Part shown: piece by piece, positions 10,907 to 21,568 of the stretch
Position numbering within the stretch: position 1 is the stretch's first letter
Layout: each line of letters begins with the position of its first letter
Source of the DNA: Paracamarosporium sp. OC-R06-R3
Taxonomy: Eukaryota; Ascomycota; Dothideomycetes; Pleosporales; Didymosphaeriaceae
Length of the DNA: 64,000 bases
NCBI GenBank assembly: GCA_019828545.1
Contig: JACVRA010000166.1
Location: 62,001-126,000, forward strand
Direction of reading: 5' to 3'
The notes under the pieces: generated by a model
Databases searched by the model: none
What the model saw: the letters and a program-made list of their open reading frames with translations, nothing else
What the model was told of the DNA's origin: nothing
Position numbers and translations under genes: made by a program

Positions 10907-12658
10907 CTAGTGTTTCCTTGTTTTCAGACTTACCATTAGTGCCGGTTTATCCCACAAAACAAATACCTTATGTTCGTCCCACCTCTGCGATTTATCCACG
11001 AGCTCCATATCGAAATGCCACAGCAGATTGGCGAGAATGGCTCGCAGTTCGAGCCACGCCATAGTCTGGAGGTCATTAGCCAAATGCCATTTACCGTGCA
11101 TTGCTCCTTCACATACCTGGCCAATGCAGTTCCTTGGTCCTACTGAGAACGGCTGTATAACAGACCTCTTGTCGTCCGCAAACTCCGGGTCGCCGAGATG
11201 TCTCTGCGGCGCAAACACGTCGGGATACTTGAAATTATGCGACGAACGGGATGCTGCGTACGACGTGACTCCTATGGTAGATCCCTTCGGGATGAAAGTA
11301 CCGCACACCATGGCGCCTTCTTCTACTGTGGCGCGTGGAAGAATGACAGGGACGGGTGGGTACATACGGAAAGTCTCTGTGAGGACAGCGTTGAGCACTT
11401 TCAGCTGACCCAGCGGTGCGGACGTCATTTCAGTCTCTGTCTTGAATGTCTCGTCGAGTTCTTGCTGTGCTTTGTGGAGCCATGTGGGGTTTTGAAGTAG
11501 GTAGTATACTGCTCCGCTTAGGAGAGTAGCTGAGGTCTCGCTGCCGGCTACGATCAGGATGCCTGAGGTGCTCATGAGCTCTCCTCGTGTCATGCCTTTC
11601 TCGTCGTTGTGTTTGAGGATATAACTATGGATATGAGTGTCTAAATATGTAGAGAAAGATAGGATACACTTACCTCATGAAGTCTTTCCTGTCTGTTTGC
11701 CGCTCCATTCGCTTGGCCGTCTTCTCAACAGTATAGTTATCATGCTTGGCCCTCGCCGCAAGCACCTGGGGAAACAACTTTGTCAGTATCCAAAACGGCA
11801 GGCCGATGACCGGGTATTGCTTGAATAGCCTGACGAAGGGTACAAGCTTTACGCCCTTGAACAGATTTGCCATCCACTCGCTATACTCCTCAGTTTGCAG
11901 TGCACCAAATGACTCTCCAAAACACAAATCACCGAGGATGTCGAAGGTAGTGAAGTTGATGTAGCGCATGATGTTTACTGGAGTGTTAGATTCAGCCTTG
12001 GCGTGCAATTTGGATATGAGAAGCGCAATGTAGGACTTGATGATGGGTTCTTGGCTGCGGAGCGCTTGGTCGGAGAAGGCGTGGCTCATGCAGCGGCGTA
12101 TGCGGGCGTGGTCTGCATCGTTTGATGCTAAGAGGTTTTAGTTTCATCACAGCGTTGCTATTTCATAGTGGCCTACAGATGATATTTGCTGGGCGGCTTC
12201 TGACTTTGTTTTCTGAAAAGTTGTAGACAGTTGGGTCCTTCGGGATCGGCTTTTTGTTTCCAAAGGCGTAGATATCTACATAGTTAGTCACTGGTTATAT
12301 TTAGGTGTACACGTATAGGAAATCACCATACCTCGCCATGCCTCAGGGTTGGTGATCGAAATCCAGGACGGAGAGACACGGACAATCTCGCCGTACTGCT
12401 CGTGTAGTTTGTGCCAATTGTGTACAACATCTCCGGAAACGAGCTCGAAGTTGTGTGGAAAATAGAATGCAGCGCGTAATCTAGGCCCAGGAATCTTTGC
12501 TAACGGGTGAAAGTAGATGTTGTAGACCGCACGACAAGCACTAAAGGCGAGGTACTACGATTGTTAGCTTAGGTAGCCCAGCAAGCGCATGTAGGCTAAC
12601 TGACCGCGCCACCCAAATACAGTACCGCCTGGAATAACGTAAGATCCACTATTGCCAT
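10907..12658 (-). CDS. Cytochrome P450 monooxygenase, fungal microsomal class
   Basis: Six minus-strand exons: 12658-12605, 12554-12332, 12275-12177, 12127-11674, 11624-11117, 11065-10907. The introns are 49-56 bp, all phases agree, and the protein has 498 residues, a normal P450 length. An N-terminal hydrophobic anchor precedes the proline-rich hinge (F-H-P-L-A-K-I-P-G-P-R). The I-helix oxygen-binding motif is A-G-S-E-T-S, the ExxR motif is E-T-F-R, and the PxR-type motif is F-A-P-Q-R. The haem loop is F-S-V-G-P-R-N-C-I-G with Cys443 as the iron ligand. The intron after G-Q splits this loop from the following helix. All catalytic elements are intact. The N-terminal pattern resembles CYP65-type fungal P450s, but the substrate is unknown. 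It lies ~15 kb from the PKS cluster with unrelated genes between, so membership there is not supported. Confidence 0.93.
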
Positions 12659-13394
12659 GTTGTCTGAGAGGTTTGTAATTCGAGATCAGGAGAGTGGCCA
12701 TCGTGTCCCACAGTACCCTCCTTTGGGGTCGGGGCGCAGCATCCCTGCTCATGAAGCGGAGAAGCTGCAGCGAAATCCGCAGGTCCGAGCGGAGAAAAAA
12801 AAGAAGCGCCCCACCAAGCGCAACCCCAGAGTGCCTCATCCAACCACACAGTAGCACACTACAAGCACAGACAAAACGGTATGTTGATCGTTCGTACAAA
12901 GGCATTGGGAGCGAAGTAGGTAAATGAGCAGGACCGAATCACGTAGATGAATGTAGATGGATCACACACAGAGCTTGCCGTAACTTATGCCCGATGCTTG
13001 GTATCTTCGCACCATGCTAAAGACCAGTGAATATGCAATATCCATTCTCAATGATCCCCAGAGGAATCACCTCCTTCTTATTTTTTATTAATCTTTGTAC
13101 TCCGGCCTATGCTGAATTTTTGGTAAAACAAAATCAAAATTCCAGATTCGTTTTTAACATGAACAAACCATCCTGTGGATATGTTGAAGGCAGCTTTGCG
13201 AATCTGATACGACGACACGATCACACAACATGCACATCATCACCTCAATGACAAATCGACCTACTAAAAGCACGCAAACCCAGCCAAAGTCCCCAGCAAC
13301 ACACTGCAAGCGAAGGCAACACGAAAGGACAAGAAAATTATCTTATATGCAATGATCAGCCTATGTATCGCGCTACCTACAACCACCCTTTTCT
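12659..13394. other. Intergenic stretch upstream of the P450
   Basis: It carries the P450 promoter, an AT-richer patch at 13040-13170 and the 3' flank of the BNR-type gene. No supported gene, RNA or repeat is seen. Confidence 0.5.
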
Positions 13395-14708
13395 CTACCA
13401 CTGAACATCGTAATCCCAAACCTGAATCTTCCGATCCCCAAACGGCCCTCCCTGCCTGATAAACACGCTCAGAACATTGCTCTGGGCAAGGCGTTCCTCG
13501 TCCACACCCGGCTCGCCAGCCGTGTTCGAGATGGTAGCCAGGAGCTTCCAGTCCTGGTAGTTCCCGCCGGCAGTCGCGCCGTACAATGTCGTTGTGTTCT
13601 TTGGCGCATCGGGTAGTATCGCTATGAGGCTGTCGCCTTTGGCGGCGAGCTTGCCTCGGTAGGCGAGGTATGGGGGGTTTGAGAGGCCTGCGGCGTTGAT
13701 CGCCGTCTTGGTGAAGGTCCCCGTGGAGGTTCGCAGGTAGTGGTAGAAGCGGGCCGTTCCGGAAGTGTTGTCGCGCATGAGGGCGTGGAAGCGGCCTTTG
13801 TCGTCGGCGGTTTGCGCTTCCTGGTTCATGATTTGCTTGTTTTGTGCGATGGTGAATACTTTGATGCCGGCGGTTGAGGGTGTGATGGGCTTGGCGACTG
13901 TGCTGCCGCTCGTGGCTTTCCAGGTTTTGCCGTCGTCTTCTGAGAGGGCGAAGTAGAAGTCGTGGTTTGTGCTTGCGTCGGGCGTCTCGCGGACGGTCCA
14001 GCTGACGTATAGCTTTCCGCTTGCGGATGTGAAGCCGTTGATGTATGCGTTGTTGTCTTGACCCTGTAGGTATTTTCCGACCGCGCTCCAGGAGCCTGAT
14101 GTGCTTGAGTAACGGTGGATGTACGAGTCGCCAGCTCCACTTTGGCCAATGCGGAATTCCATAAGCAGGTCGCCATTTGCAAGGCGCTCGAAACGTGGAT
14201 AGGTGAGAGGGGTCCACGGTCCTGTAGATCCAGGCAAGCTGTGCTGGACTGAACCACCGAACGCACTCATGCTCCAGTCAGATGGTACTGTTTTGGCGAC
14301 ACCAGTCGTAGATACGCGGTAGTTAAGTGGCACATCATGGTGATCAAAACTCAGATGTATCTTGCCATCTCCGCTGATTCCCATGCTAATCGTGTTGTGC
14401 TCGTCGAGTGTCTGTTGAACATAGTCGGTAAAAGCAAACGATTGCCAGTCACCGACCGATGGTGCAATGCGCCTGCGACCAAGATTGACGTAGTGCTTTC
14501 CATAGCCAGTTGCAGTCTTATAAAATGCTACGTATTGGTAGTCGCCGAAAGTCGTCAAAGGGCTTTGCTGAAATGCGAGCGCGTTCATATGAACCGAGCC
14601 CTCCACATCGTTACTGATGTTGTACGTCTTGGTCGACGAGATCGATACCGCGCTTGCAAGCGATAGCAGCGTAGCCGCGATGGCAGCGGCGCGAGCGAGG
14701 AAACCCAT
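13395..14708 (-). CDS. Secreted BNR-repeat (BNR_4-like) beta-propeller protein, possible polysaccharide lyase
   Basis: Single exon, 437 residues. I chose the ATG at 14708-14706 because it starts directly with a signal peptide (M-G-F-L-A-R then an Ala/Leu-rich core to A-S-A). An in-frame ATG 25 codons upstream would bury this signal. The mature part repeats blade-like segments ending in S-x-D-D-G-K-T-W and similar motifs, typical of BNR/Asp-box propellers. The segment H-L-S-F-D-H-H-D-V-P-L-N-Y-R is characteristic of the BNR_4 group. From family knowledge that group includes lyases acting on uronic-acid polysaccharides (ulvan or rhamnose-glucuronate lyases), with this His region near the active site. 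So the protein may cleave plant or algal glycans outside the cell. The fold call is stronger than the activity call. Confidence 0.72.
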   Translation of the reverse strand: MGFLARAAAIAATLLSLASAVSISSTKTYNISNDVEGSVHMNALAFQQSPLTTFGDYQYVAFYKTATGYGKHYVNLGRRRIAPSVGDWQSFAFTDYVQQTLDEHNTISMGISGDGKIHLSFDHHDVPLNYRVSTTGVAKTVPSDWSMSAFGGSVQHSLPGSTGPWTPLTYPRFERLANGDLLMEFRIGQSGAGDSYIHRYSSTSGSWSAVGKYLQGQDNNAYINGFTSASGKLYVSWTVRETPDASTNHDFYFALSEDDGKTWKATSGSTVAKPITPSTAGIKVFTIAQNKQIMNQEAQTADDKGRFHALMRDNTSGTARFYHYLRTSTGTFTKTAINAAGLSNPPYLAYRGKLAAKGDSLIAILPDAPKNTTTLYGATAGGNYQDWKLLATISNTAGEPGVDEERLAQSNVLSVFIRQGGPFGDRKIQVWDYDVQW

Positions 14709-15531
14709 TTTCGTGCCACATGGTCTTGCGAGGTCGAAGGGCTGCTTAATATAGACGCACTGTTCCTGGTTCCTGTCAATCACGCTCCCGGTTTCTTCGG
14801 CTCGAGATTTCTCCCGGCTCTTATGATTTGCGGATAAATCTCATTGTTCCCATATTCAACTTAAGCGCTATCTATACAGGTTAGCAGTCCGATAATATTA
14901 CCTAGTAAAGGCGGAGCAAAGTAGGAACTGGGCTTAGATGGCGGGTCCTGCATGTCGCCTTCCAAAATCCGGGGTAGCCTCCCCACAAACGATCACGTTC
15001 CAAGATGCTCGGCACATCTTAAGCATCCAAAAACCTATTGTCCGATGGCCGTTCAATAACAAAGCTATTGCTCGTTCTGAGTTTTGGATGCGTTGAGCAC
15101 CTGTGTGGTTGTACTGCATACCGGTACAAGCATCGCGAAAAAGACATCGTTGCAACTGCTACCCACGATCTTGGAGTGCACTAGGACACGAGTTACGTAC
15201 GTTTGCTCGGGCATCGGGTTATTGTTGATGGGATTTCATTGTAGCGACAAACCGAGGCAATTGAGCAGCTAGGGCCGTGCATCCTTTGGCGGATTAACAC
15301 GTGACTCGCAAGTCGAAAATCTCAATTGGTTAGCTTTTCCATGTATTATCCGGGGGTGCGTTCCGAATAAAGTGGGGTTGTAGGATGACCAACGAATGGC
15401 TCCGAATGAAGTGCTCGTACGGAAAAGAACTCCGATTGTGCAAAGCCTTGTACTTCTTATCATATATCTTCCTATACTAACATGGCTTCTGCTAAGCATA
15501 TTTCATACCTTCTCTACTTTCATGACACCTC
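14709..15531. other. Intergenic stretch between two secreted-protein genes
   Basis: A minus-strand TATA-like sequence (TATATTAA, about 14744-14751) sits ~40 bp upstream of the BNR-type start codon. No other supported feature. Confidence 0.45.
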
Positions 15532-16386
15532 TTACGTGTCCTTGAATGGATCATCAGGGTCGAACTCTCCGCATCCAGGCACCACACACGCACTCGCCGT
15601 ATGCATGAACTTGATCTTATGATCCTCCACTCGTATCAAGTGACTATCCGGCATCGGATCCTTTCCCTGCGTCCTGTCCAGTCCGGGAAATCCCATGAAG
15701 ACATCCACGACACCCACCTCCTCATCGACAACATACCTACGATAAGGAACAATGATGGTGCTCGGGAGCGCCTGCTCGCAAATGCCTGTTTCGTTGTTCA
15801 TAGTGCCGTTCGCATACAACCCGCCTTCGACCCTGTAGCAAGGTAGGCCCCATGGAATAACGACGGAAGCGTTGCCAAAACGGTCAAAATACAGGTCTCC
15901 GATCTTTTGCAGGTATTCTCGAGTCTCTTGCTTGTCCTTTGGAACTGGGGCCCAGGATTCAGCGGTGATGTACTGTAAAGCGCTCGTCGCGTTGAACAGC
16001 CAGTCTCCACGATCGGTCACAACGGATTCGAGGAGATGTGCTTTGCCGTCATCCTGCCCGTACTCGATGCGCGTGTGGATAATGTACGGGTGCGGGTCCG
16101 TTGCCGCGACAATCTCGGTGAAAGTTGCGCAGCGGCCGGTGTCGTAGACGGTGTAGTTGTAGTCGACCTTCAGGGAGTATGTGAGAGTGCTGTTGACGGA
16201 ATCGGGAGTGAGCGCAATGTTATTCTCGATGTAGGTGAAGTTTGATCCCGCATGGCCGGTGAAGGTGGACGGGTTTCCTGCGGTTTGAGCAGCAAGGTAG
16301 TCTGCGGCGGCGGTTTTGAGGAAGGCCCGCGTGCAGTCGGCCGAAGCTGTCGAGGCCAAAGCCGCGAGGGCAACGGAGAGGAGCAT
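15532..16386 (-). CDS. Secreted DUF8021-family protein
   Basis: Single exon, 284 residues. The start is the ATG at 16386-16384; the frame continues six codons upstream but only to a TTG. The first ~17 residues (M-L-L-S-V-A-L-A-A-L-A-S-T-A-S-A) form a clear signal peptide, followed directly by D-C-T-R-A-F-L-K, the usual N-terminus of mature DUF8021 proteins. Further family-like blocks are V-T-D-R-G-D-W-L-F-N-A-T, V-I-P-W-G-L-P-C-Y-R-V-E-G-G and R-R-Y-V-V-D-E-E-V-G-V-V-D-V-F. The C-terminus has extra cysteines (A-C-V-V-P-G-C-G) and an acidic tail. The function is not known; it is a secreted protein common in filamentous fungi. A TATA box lies ~55 bp upstream. Confidence 0.85.
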   Translation of the reverse strand: MLLSVALAALASTASADCTRAFLKTAAADYLAAQTAGNPSTFTGHAGSNFTYIENNIALTPDSVNSTLTYSLKVDYNYTVYDTGRCATFTEIVAATDPHPYIIHTRIEYGQDDGKAHLLESVVTDRGDWLFNATSALQYITAESWAPVPKDKQETREYLQKIGDLYFDRFGNASVVIPWGLPCYRVEGGLYANGTMNNETGICEQALPSTIIVPYRRYVVDEEVGVVDVFMGFPGLDRTQGKDPMPDSHLIRVEDHKIKFMHTASACVVPGCGEFDPDDPFKDT

Positions 16387-16440
16387 TGTGAAAGCGGTGA
16401 GCAACTAGAGCTGGCATAACAACACTTGAGAGCGGCTGCT

Positions 16441-16447
16441 CTTTATA
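16441..16447 (-). promoter_or_regulatory. TATA box of the DUF8021 gene
   Basis: TATAAAG on the minus strand, 55-61 bp upstream of the start codon at 16386, in the usual place for a fungal core promoter. Confidence 0.5.
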
Positions 16448-17099
16448 CGAGGGCTTCTGGATCCGGCCCCGAGATTGCCGTCGTGCTTCGCAACAGGCGG
16501 GTGTATGCAGGGCTGTGATTACCTTGTCGAAACCACACTCGTGGGGGTCCAGAATGCCAACATGGTCGTAGGATGGCCCTTCTCTGTCCAGGTCTTCACA
16601 CGTGCGCGGTCCTGACACATCTACAATCCTTCGAGATCAAATTAGCCATGGCGATGCGGATACCAGAGCCAATTCTCCCTCAGTGGCACTCAAGACTTCT
16701 CAAACAGAGCGGCCATGTGGTGGGGCAGACGGCAATGCCCCACTTCATTTGGCTGCAGGCGTTCAGAGGTGTATAGAAGGAGAAGCGAAAATCTCACGCA
16801 GTCCATAGCTCCTCAGGCTGCTATAGGTACTTGGGTCGTGGAGGATCCGGCAATATGGAGTGTCGGGCTATATTACCATTGGCTGTTTCAAGTATATCCT
16901 GGCCGATGTATGTAAGAATATCACACCGCCAGACGCGCGGTAGAAGAGTTGCAGAACAGGTGGTAAGCGATGCGGTCCAGATGGTTGGTGGTCGTTGCGA
17001 AAAGGTAACACGAGGCCCCAAAGGGGAAACGATGAGCGCCGTGGGATCGAGGGGTCTGTTACAAAGAGCATTATGAGCAAGGATATTGAGTAAGTCTAC

Positions 17100-17121
17100 A
17101 CCCGGGTACCACCCGGGTACG
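17100..17121. repeat. 11-bp tandem direct repeat
   Basis: ACCCGGGTACC is followed at once by ACCCGGGTACG (10 of 11 identical). Each unit is itself partly palindromic (CCCGGG). It could be a paired protein-binding site in the divergent promoter, or chance. Confidence 0.4.
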
Positions 17122-17624
17122 ACGCCTTAGTCGTGGGTGTGACGGAAAAGATAGACAGGAAGCGAGTGGGATAGCGTACGGCTACAGAACGTGCAGGACA
17201 AGAGAAGGTCCTCCTCCCTCTTCCCTGCGCACGCCTTGATTCTCTTTCTGCTGTCTATTTTCCCTCTACACAATAACCGACGACAGTGGTGACGCGTTGA
17301 CGTCATGGTTGGCGCTACGGGTATCAATAGACTTGAGAAGGCAATGTTTCGCCTCGAATCTCCATTGTTGCGCTTACAATACAGGAAGACAATAGGACCT
17401 AAGGCACAAATGCGGCGGTGACGGCACAGTGAGAGTGATTAAAAGCTGGGAGGCCGGCACAGACCACCGCGCTTTCCTCTCACGTCGCGCCGCAACCACC
17501 TGCAAGCTCCTGCCAGCTACTCCGGCTCTCTCCCCTCACATTCCACCCTTGTACGCTCGCGACTTCTTTGTCCAATTCAATTCTACTGACCTTTTGGTCC
17601 ATCCATATTAATCAGTCATTCGCA

Positions 17625-19097
17625 ATGGCTCCTCGAAAAGCAGCCAAGTCGACCCCCACAACTCCCACCCGCACCTCTGCCCGCACCGCAAAGGCAGCCT
17701 CGTCAGCAAAGATCGCAGAGCACACGCCCAAGAAGCGCGGTCGCCCTGCTGCTAAAGTCGCCGCGCCTGATATACCTGATCCTGTTCCCAAAAAGCGCGG
17801 TCGTCAGGCTCGCGCAAACGTCCAAGACGAGGCCGCAGCAGCTCCAGAGCCTGCCGTCGCGCAGCCAAACAAGGGCCGCGGTCGTGGTCGCAAGGCCGCT
17901 GAGCCTGCCCCAGAGCCTGTAGTCGAAGAGGCACCTGCTCTCACCAAGCGACGTGGTCGTCAACCCCAGGCTGAGCTCGCCGTCGATGATGCGCCTGCTC
18001 CAAAGAAGCGCGGTGGCCGCCCGCGCAAAACAGAGCCCGCCACCGCCGCAGTCCCTGCAACTCCCAAGCGTCGCGGTCGCCCGCCTGCATCCACCTTGGA
18101 CCTCAATCGCGTCGCCGGCCCTTCGCGTGTCAGCAAGCGTACCTCCAAGAAGACTGCAACACCTGCACCTGGCATTCGCTCTAGTCCCCGTGTCTCCCGC
18201 ACTCGCGCACCCAAGCAGACAAAAAAGGCTCCTGAAGTAGTTCCAAAACCGAAGGCTGCGGCCAAAGAGGCCCCGAAGCAGAAGAAGCGACTGGGCCGCC
18301 CACCAAAGAACGCAACAGCAACCCCTACCAGGACGACTCCTAGCAAGGCGGCTGAGCACAAGACGAAGGACGCGCGCGTCACTAAACCCAACACGAAGCC
18401 TCGCAAGAAGAGAGGCATGACCTCTATCGATGTACCAGACAGATTTGTCCATGCCATGCTCGACTATCTCCAACATCTGATCGATGCCGAAGCAATACCT
18501 ACTGAGGAGGCGCTAGATGAAGAGAACCCCGAAGTCATTGTTGACGTTGTGATGGAAGATGCAGATGCTGCACCAGTTGATGGGGCAATCGATGGCGTCG
18601 ATGCTGAAGAAGACCTGCAAGCCCAGCCTGATGACTCTGGCGAGAGCATCATTGTTGTCGAAGAGATTGTCGAGGAGGTAGTTGGCGACGATGACGAGCC
18701 ACGAGCACTCAGCCGCTTCCCGGATGGAGTTGATCCTGAAGAGGACCAGCAGTATGTTCTTCAGGAAGAGCAAAGTGATACCGATGAGGAGAAGCCTGCC
18801 ATCATCACCGAGGTCGTTCAAGAGACCGAGATCAAGGCGCAAAGCTATGAAGACGCCAACGAAGAGCTCGACATCCGGCAAGAGATCTTGGAGGTCACAG
18901 AGTCCGCCTCGCAGCTTGAGCACCCTATGAATGAGACAGACCGCACATTTGATTCGTTGTTCGATGAGCGTGAGGTGCCAGCCGTACCCTACGTTCACGA
19001 TCTCGGTGACCCGGATGAGGACGAATTTGACGATGACCTGCCTGCGCCTGCCCCCGTGCCTATGCCTGCCTCTTTCGAATCCGCTTATGTCGCCTAA
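17625..19097 (+). CDS. AT-hook chromatin protein with acidic C-terminal half
   Basis: Single exon, 490 residues. The ATG at 17625 begins M-A-P-R-K-A-A-K; the frame is open a little further upstream but inside a pyrimidine-rich leader. Residues ~1-280 are basic, rich in Lys/Arg/Pro/Ala, and carry about seven AT-hook-like cores (K-R-G-R-P, K-R-G-R-Q, R-G-R-G-R-K, K-R-R-G-R-Q, R-G-G-R-P-R-K, K-R-R-G-R-P-P, R-L-G-R-P-P-K). AT-hooks bind the minor groove of AT-rich DNA, so nuclear chromatin binding is likely. The second half (from ~290) is strongly acidic (runs of E-E-I-V-E-E-V and D-E-D-E-F-D-D-D) and may contact histones or other proteins. No catalytic domain is visible. Cores shared within the basic half suggest growth by internal duplication. 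Confidence 0.85.
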   Translation: MAPRKAAKSTPTTPTRTSARTAKAASSAKIAEHTPKKRGRPAAKVAAPDIPDPVPKKRGRQARANVQDEAAAAPEPAVAQPNKGRGRGRKAAEPAPEPVVEEAPALTKRRGRQPQAELAVDDAPAPKKRGGRPRKTEPATAAVPATPKRRGRPPASTLDLNRVAGPSRVSKRTSKKTATPAPGIRSSPRVSRTRAPKQTKKAPEVVPKPKAAAKEAPKQKKRLGRPPKNATATPTRTTPSKAAEHKTKDARVTKPNTKPRKKRGMTSIDVPDRFVHAMLDYLQHLIDAEAIPTEEALDEENPEVIVDVVMEDADAAPVDGAIDGVDAEEDLQAQPDDSGESIIVVEEIVEEVVGDDDEPRALSRFPDGVDPEEDQQYVLQEEQSDTDEEKPAIITEVVQETEIKAQSYEDANEELDIRQEILEVTESASQLEHPMNETDRTFDSLFDEREVPAVPYVHDLGDPDEDEFDDDLPAPAPVPMPASFESAYVA

Positions 19098-20496
19098 ATT
19101 CCTCCCCTGCACTGTTCAGCTAGCCCGCTTCTACAGGGCGCACGCTTTTGCCTCCAGCTTGAATGAGAAGTTGGAACATTCTATGAACCTGTTCACGAAC
19201 AGCACATGCAGCTACGTCTCGAAATCACGTTGCATTTGTACGGATTTTACGGTCATCAACAGCGTGAGTTTCTACGGACAACGAAACCCCAAAAAAAGAT
19301 TGATCTTGTTAACAAGATGATCCTGGATATTAGTGTTTTAGTCGGCATTGAGACGAGCATATGTCCCCGATCGATGGGATTATGCACATTTTGTACAACA
19401 AAGAATCTTCAGTGCTCAACATTGCCATCGATGCTTTTGCTTGCTTTGTTCACCAACGTTCATTATTCTTAGCTACGGGCTGACCGAAAGAGGCGTTGAC
19501 GCGAACATGACGCTTTTTAGCACTTTGTGTGCTGTCATGAGTCGCCATGTCCCTGTTTGGAGCGGACCACTCCAACGAGGTGACTTTGGATACCTCAACT
19601 TGAACATGCTTGGTCATACAGAATGATTATCTTTGATCACTCATCTGCCACGAATTACGGCATATGGTTCATTAAATTCGTTGAACGACTAACGGTGGAC
19701 ACTTGACTGGATTTTTTTATATCCATTTCTGTTGGGCTTTCCAACAACTTGCATTCTGTAGCGATGGCATGTAGACCTTGAATAGGTCTGATGGTGTGCT
19801 TCTTATCGAGCTGGAATCCTTTACGGATCATATATATATCTTTCTGCAGAATAAGCTCTATGCAACGAGTCCTCACTTAGTGTATGTGCTTTGACATCCT
19901 GTGCTTTAACATCCCTTTGTCTTTGTCGTAGTGCTGATCAGTTCAAGTCTTTGCTAGACCTGCACTTCGTATTCCAATGGTTGCCCTACTGTTCTCTATC
20001 CTCCCACTCGCCTTGCCTCACTACATCTGTTAACTTTCCCTCTAGGACTACCGTCAAGCAGCCTCGACGTCGTTACAGATATAACAGCTCTTCACAACCT
20101 GGCTCGCAGTTTTGAGGATAACGCAATGGCCGGTGATGCCGCAAACCTCTTCGTGGTATTCTTCAACGAACAATGAATCGTGGGACCGATCGAGTTCTCC
20201 AAGTCGTAAAACATTCTTCGCGAACTTAAACAGGAATGCATTACGAGAACTGCGAGAGCTACTACGGGAGATATGCCGCCAACTAAACGCGCTACGGTAA
20301 ACGTGCCGTGGATAGCCGCCAGACCAGCATCGCGATTGGAGGGGAGGTGGGGGTGGAGGGGCAGCCCTGTTCCCCAACATCAACATAACACCTCACGCTC
20401 ATTTCATTCAATTCACTCCTTTGACTTACAAGCAAACCGCAAGCACCTCAATTACGTCCTTTGTATAGCACCACACCGCCACATTACACCATCATC
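19098..20496. other. Intergenic stretch, 1.4 kb
   Basis: It holds the 3' flank of the AT-hook gene and the promoter of the DapA-family gene, whose last ~120 bases are C/A-rich. The open frames seen are short with no motif. No repeat or RNA gene is recognised. Confidence 0.5.
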
Positions 20497-21438
20497 ATGG
20501 GTTTCAAAGTACCGCAAGCAGGCGTCTGGACCCCGGCCGTGACCTTCTTCGACCCCTCTACCGGAAGGATCGACATTGATGCTCAGAAGAAATACTTTGC
20601 CTACCTGTCCAAACACGTCACCGGGCTGGTCGTGCTCGGCTCAAACGCAGAGGCTTTCCTCCTCACCCGCGAAGAGCGCATCACACTGGTCAAGACCGCC
20701 CGCGAAGCCGTCGGGCCCTCATATCCCCTCATCGTCGGCATAAGCGGGTACTCTGTTATCCAGACGCTCGAGTACGCGAAGGATGCCAAAGATGCGGGTG
20801 CGGACTTCGGCCTGCTCCTCCCGGCGAGTTACTACGGCGGCGCGACGAGCAAGGAGGTGGTGAATGCCTTCTTCGACGAGGTCGCGCAGGGCACGGATTT
20901 GCCCATTGTGATTTACAATTTCCCGGGCCAGTGCAACGGCGTGGATCTGGACTCTGTGACTATTGCTGCCATCGCGAAGAGGAACCCGGGGAAGATTGTG
21001 GGCGTAAAACTCACGTGTGGAAGCGTAGCCAAGATCACTAGACTGACGGCTGAGTTGTCGCCTGAGGAGTTTACGACGTTTGGCGGACAGTCTGATTTCT
21101 TGATTGGTGGGCTGGCGGTCGGAAGTCAGGGGTGTGTGGCGGCCTTCTCGAACGTGTTCCCGAAAACGATTAGGAAGATTTACGAATTGTATGTTGGGGG
21201 GAAGGTTGACGAGGCGCTGAAGTTGCACAAAAAGGCTGCGTTGGCGGAGAGTCCCGTGAAAGCGGGAATTGCGAGCACAAAATATGCGGTCAGTCAATTT
21301 AGCGCTGTGGAAGCGGGGATTGAGAAGGCGGAGGAGAAACTGTTGCCTAGGAGGCCGTATCTGCCGGTTGGAGATGCAGTCAAGGAGAACGTGAAGAAGG
21401 TTATGGCAGAGGTGGCCGAGATCGAGAGGTCACTCTGA
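20497..21438 (+). CDS. DapA/DHDPS-family Schiff-base aldolase or lyase
   Basis: Single exon, 313 residues, close to the family's ~300. The ATG at 20497 opens M-G-F-K-V-P; the frame reaches 12 codons further upstream, but only to a weaker start. It is a (beta/alpha)8 barrel of the dihydrodipicolinate-synthase/N-acetylneuraminate-lyase superfamily. The catalytic Tyr is Y140 in V-I-Y-N-F-P-G, and the Schiff-base Lys is K171 in I-V-G-V-K-L-T-C-G. The phosphate/carboxylate loop region reads V-L-G-S-N-A-E-A-F. Fungi make lysine by the aminoadipate route, so a true DHDPS role is unlikely. Known fungal members include 2-keto-3-deoxy-L-galactonate aldolase (GaaC/LGA1, galacturonate catabolism) and hydroxy-oxoglutarate aldolase-like enzymes. 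The substrate here is undetermined. Confidence 0.88.
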   Translation: MGFKVPQAGVWTPAVTFFDPSTGRIDIDAQKKYFAYLSKHVTGLVVLGSNAEAFLLTREERITLVKTAREAVGPSYPLIVGISGYSVIQTLEYAKDAKDAGADFGLLLPASYYGGATSKEVVNAFFDEVAQGTDLPIVIYNFPGQCNGVDLDSVTIAAIAKRNPGKIVGVKLTCGSVAKITRLTAELSPEEFTTFGGQSDFLIGGLAVGSQGCVAAFSNVFPKTIRKIYELYVGGKVDEALKLHKKAALAESPVKAGIASTKYAVSQFSAVEAGIEKAEEKLLPRRPYLPVGDAVKENVKKVMAEVAEIERSL

Positions 21439-21568
21439 TTACGCTGCATGAACACAAACCGCTTAGGCGAGAAGAAGAAGAAAATGTAAAAGTGATATAC
21501 TGTCGTTGAGACATAGCGTTCATTTTAGGGTATCATAGACTACACATTAAGCATAATGCCGTGTCACA
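21439..21568. other. Short convergent spacer
   Basis: 130-bp gap between the convergent stop codons of the DapA-family gene and the repeat-rich wall protein. No terminator is defined. Confidence 0.4.

Larger units (their letters stand above)
16387..17624. other. Divergent intergenic region, DUF8021 gene and AT-hook gene
   Basis: It holds both promoters. The AT-hook side has a C/T-rich leader at 17460-17560. An 11-bp near-perfect direct repeat is listed separately. No gene is supported. Confidence 0.5.

Noticed and set aside
10907..12658. P450 as a tailoring enzyme of the PKS cluster
   Set aside because: About 15 kb and five unrelated genes separate it from the nearest cluster gene.
13264..14217. 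317-codon frame overlapping the BNR-type gene on the same strand
   Set aside because: Arg/His/Pro-rich shadow frame of the real coding sequence.
17703..18476. 257-codon antisense frame across the AT-hook gene
   Set aside because: Mirror of the Lys/Arg/Pro-biased sense codons; no independent features.
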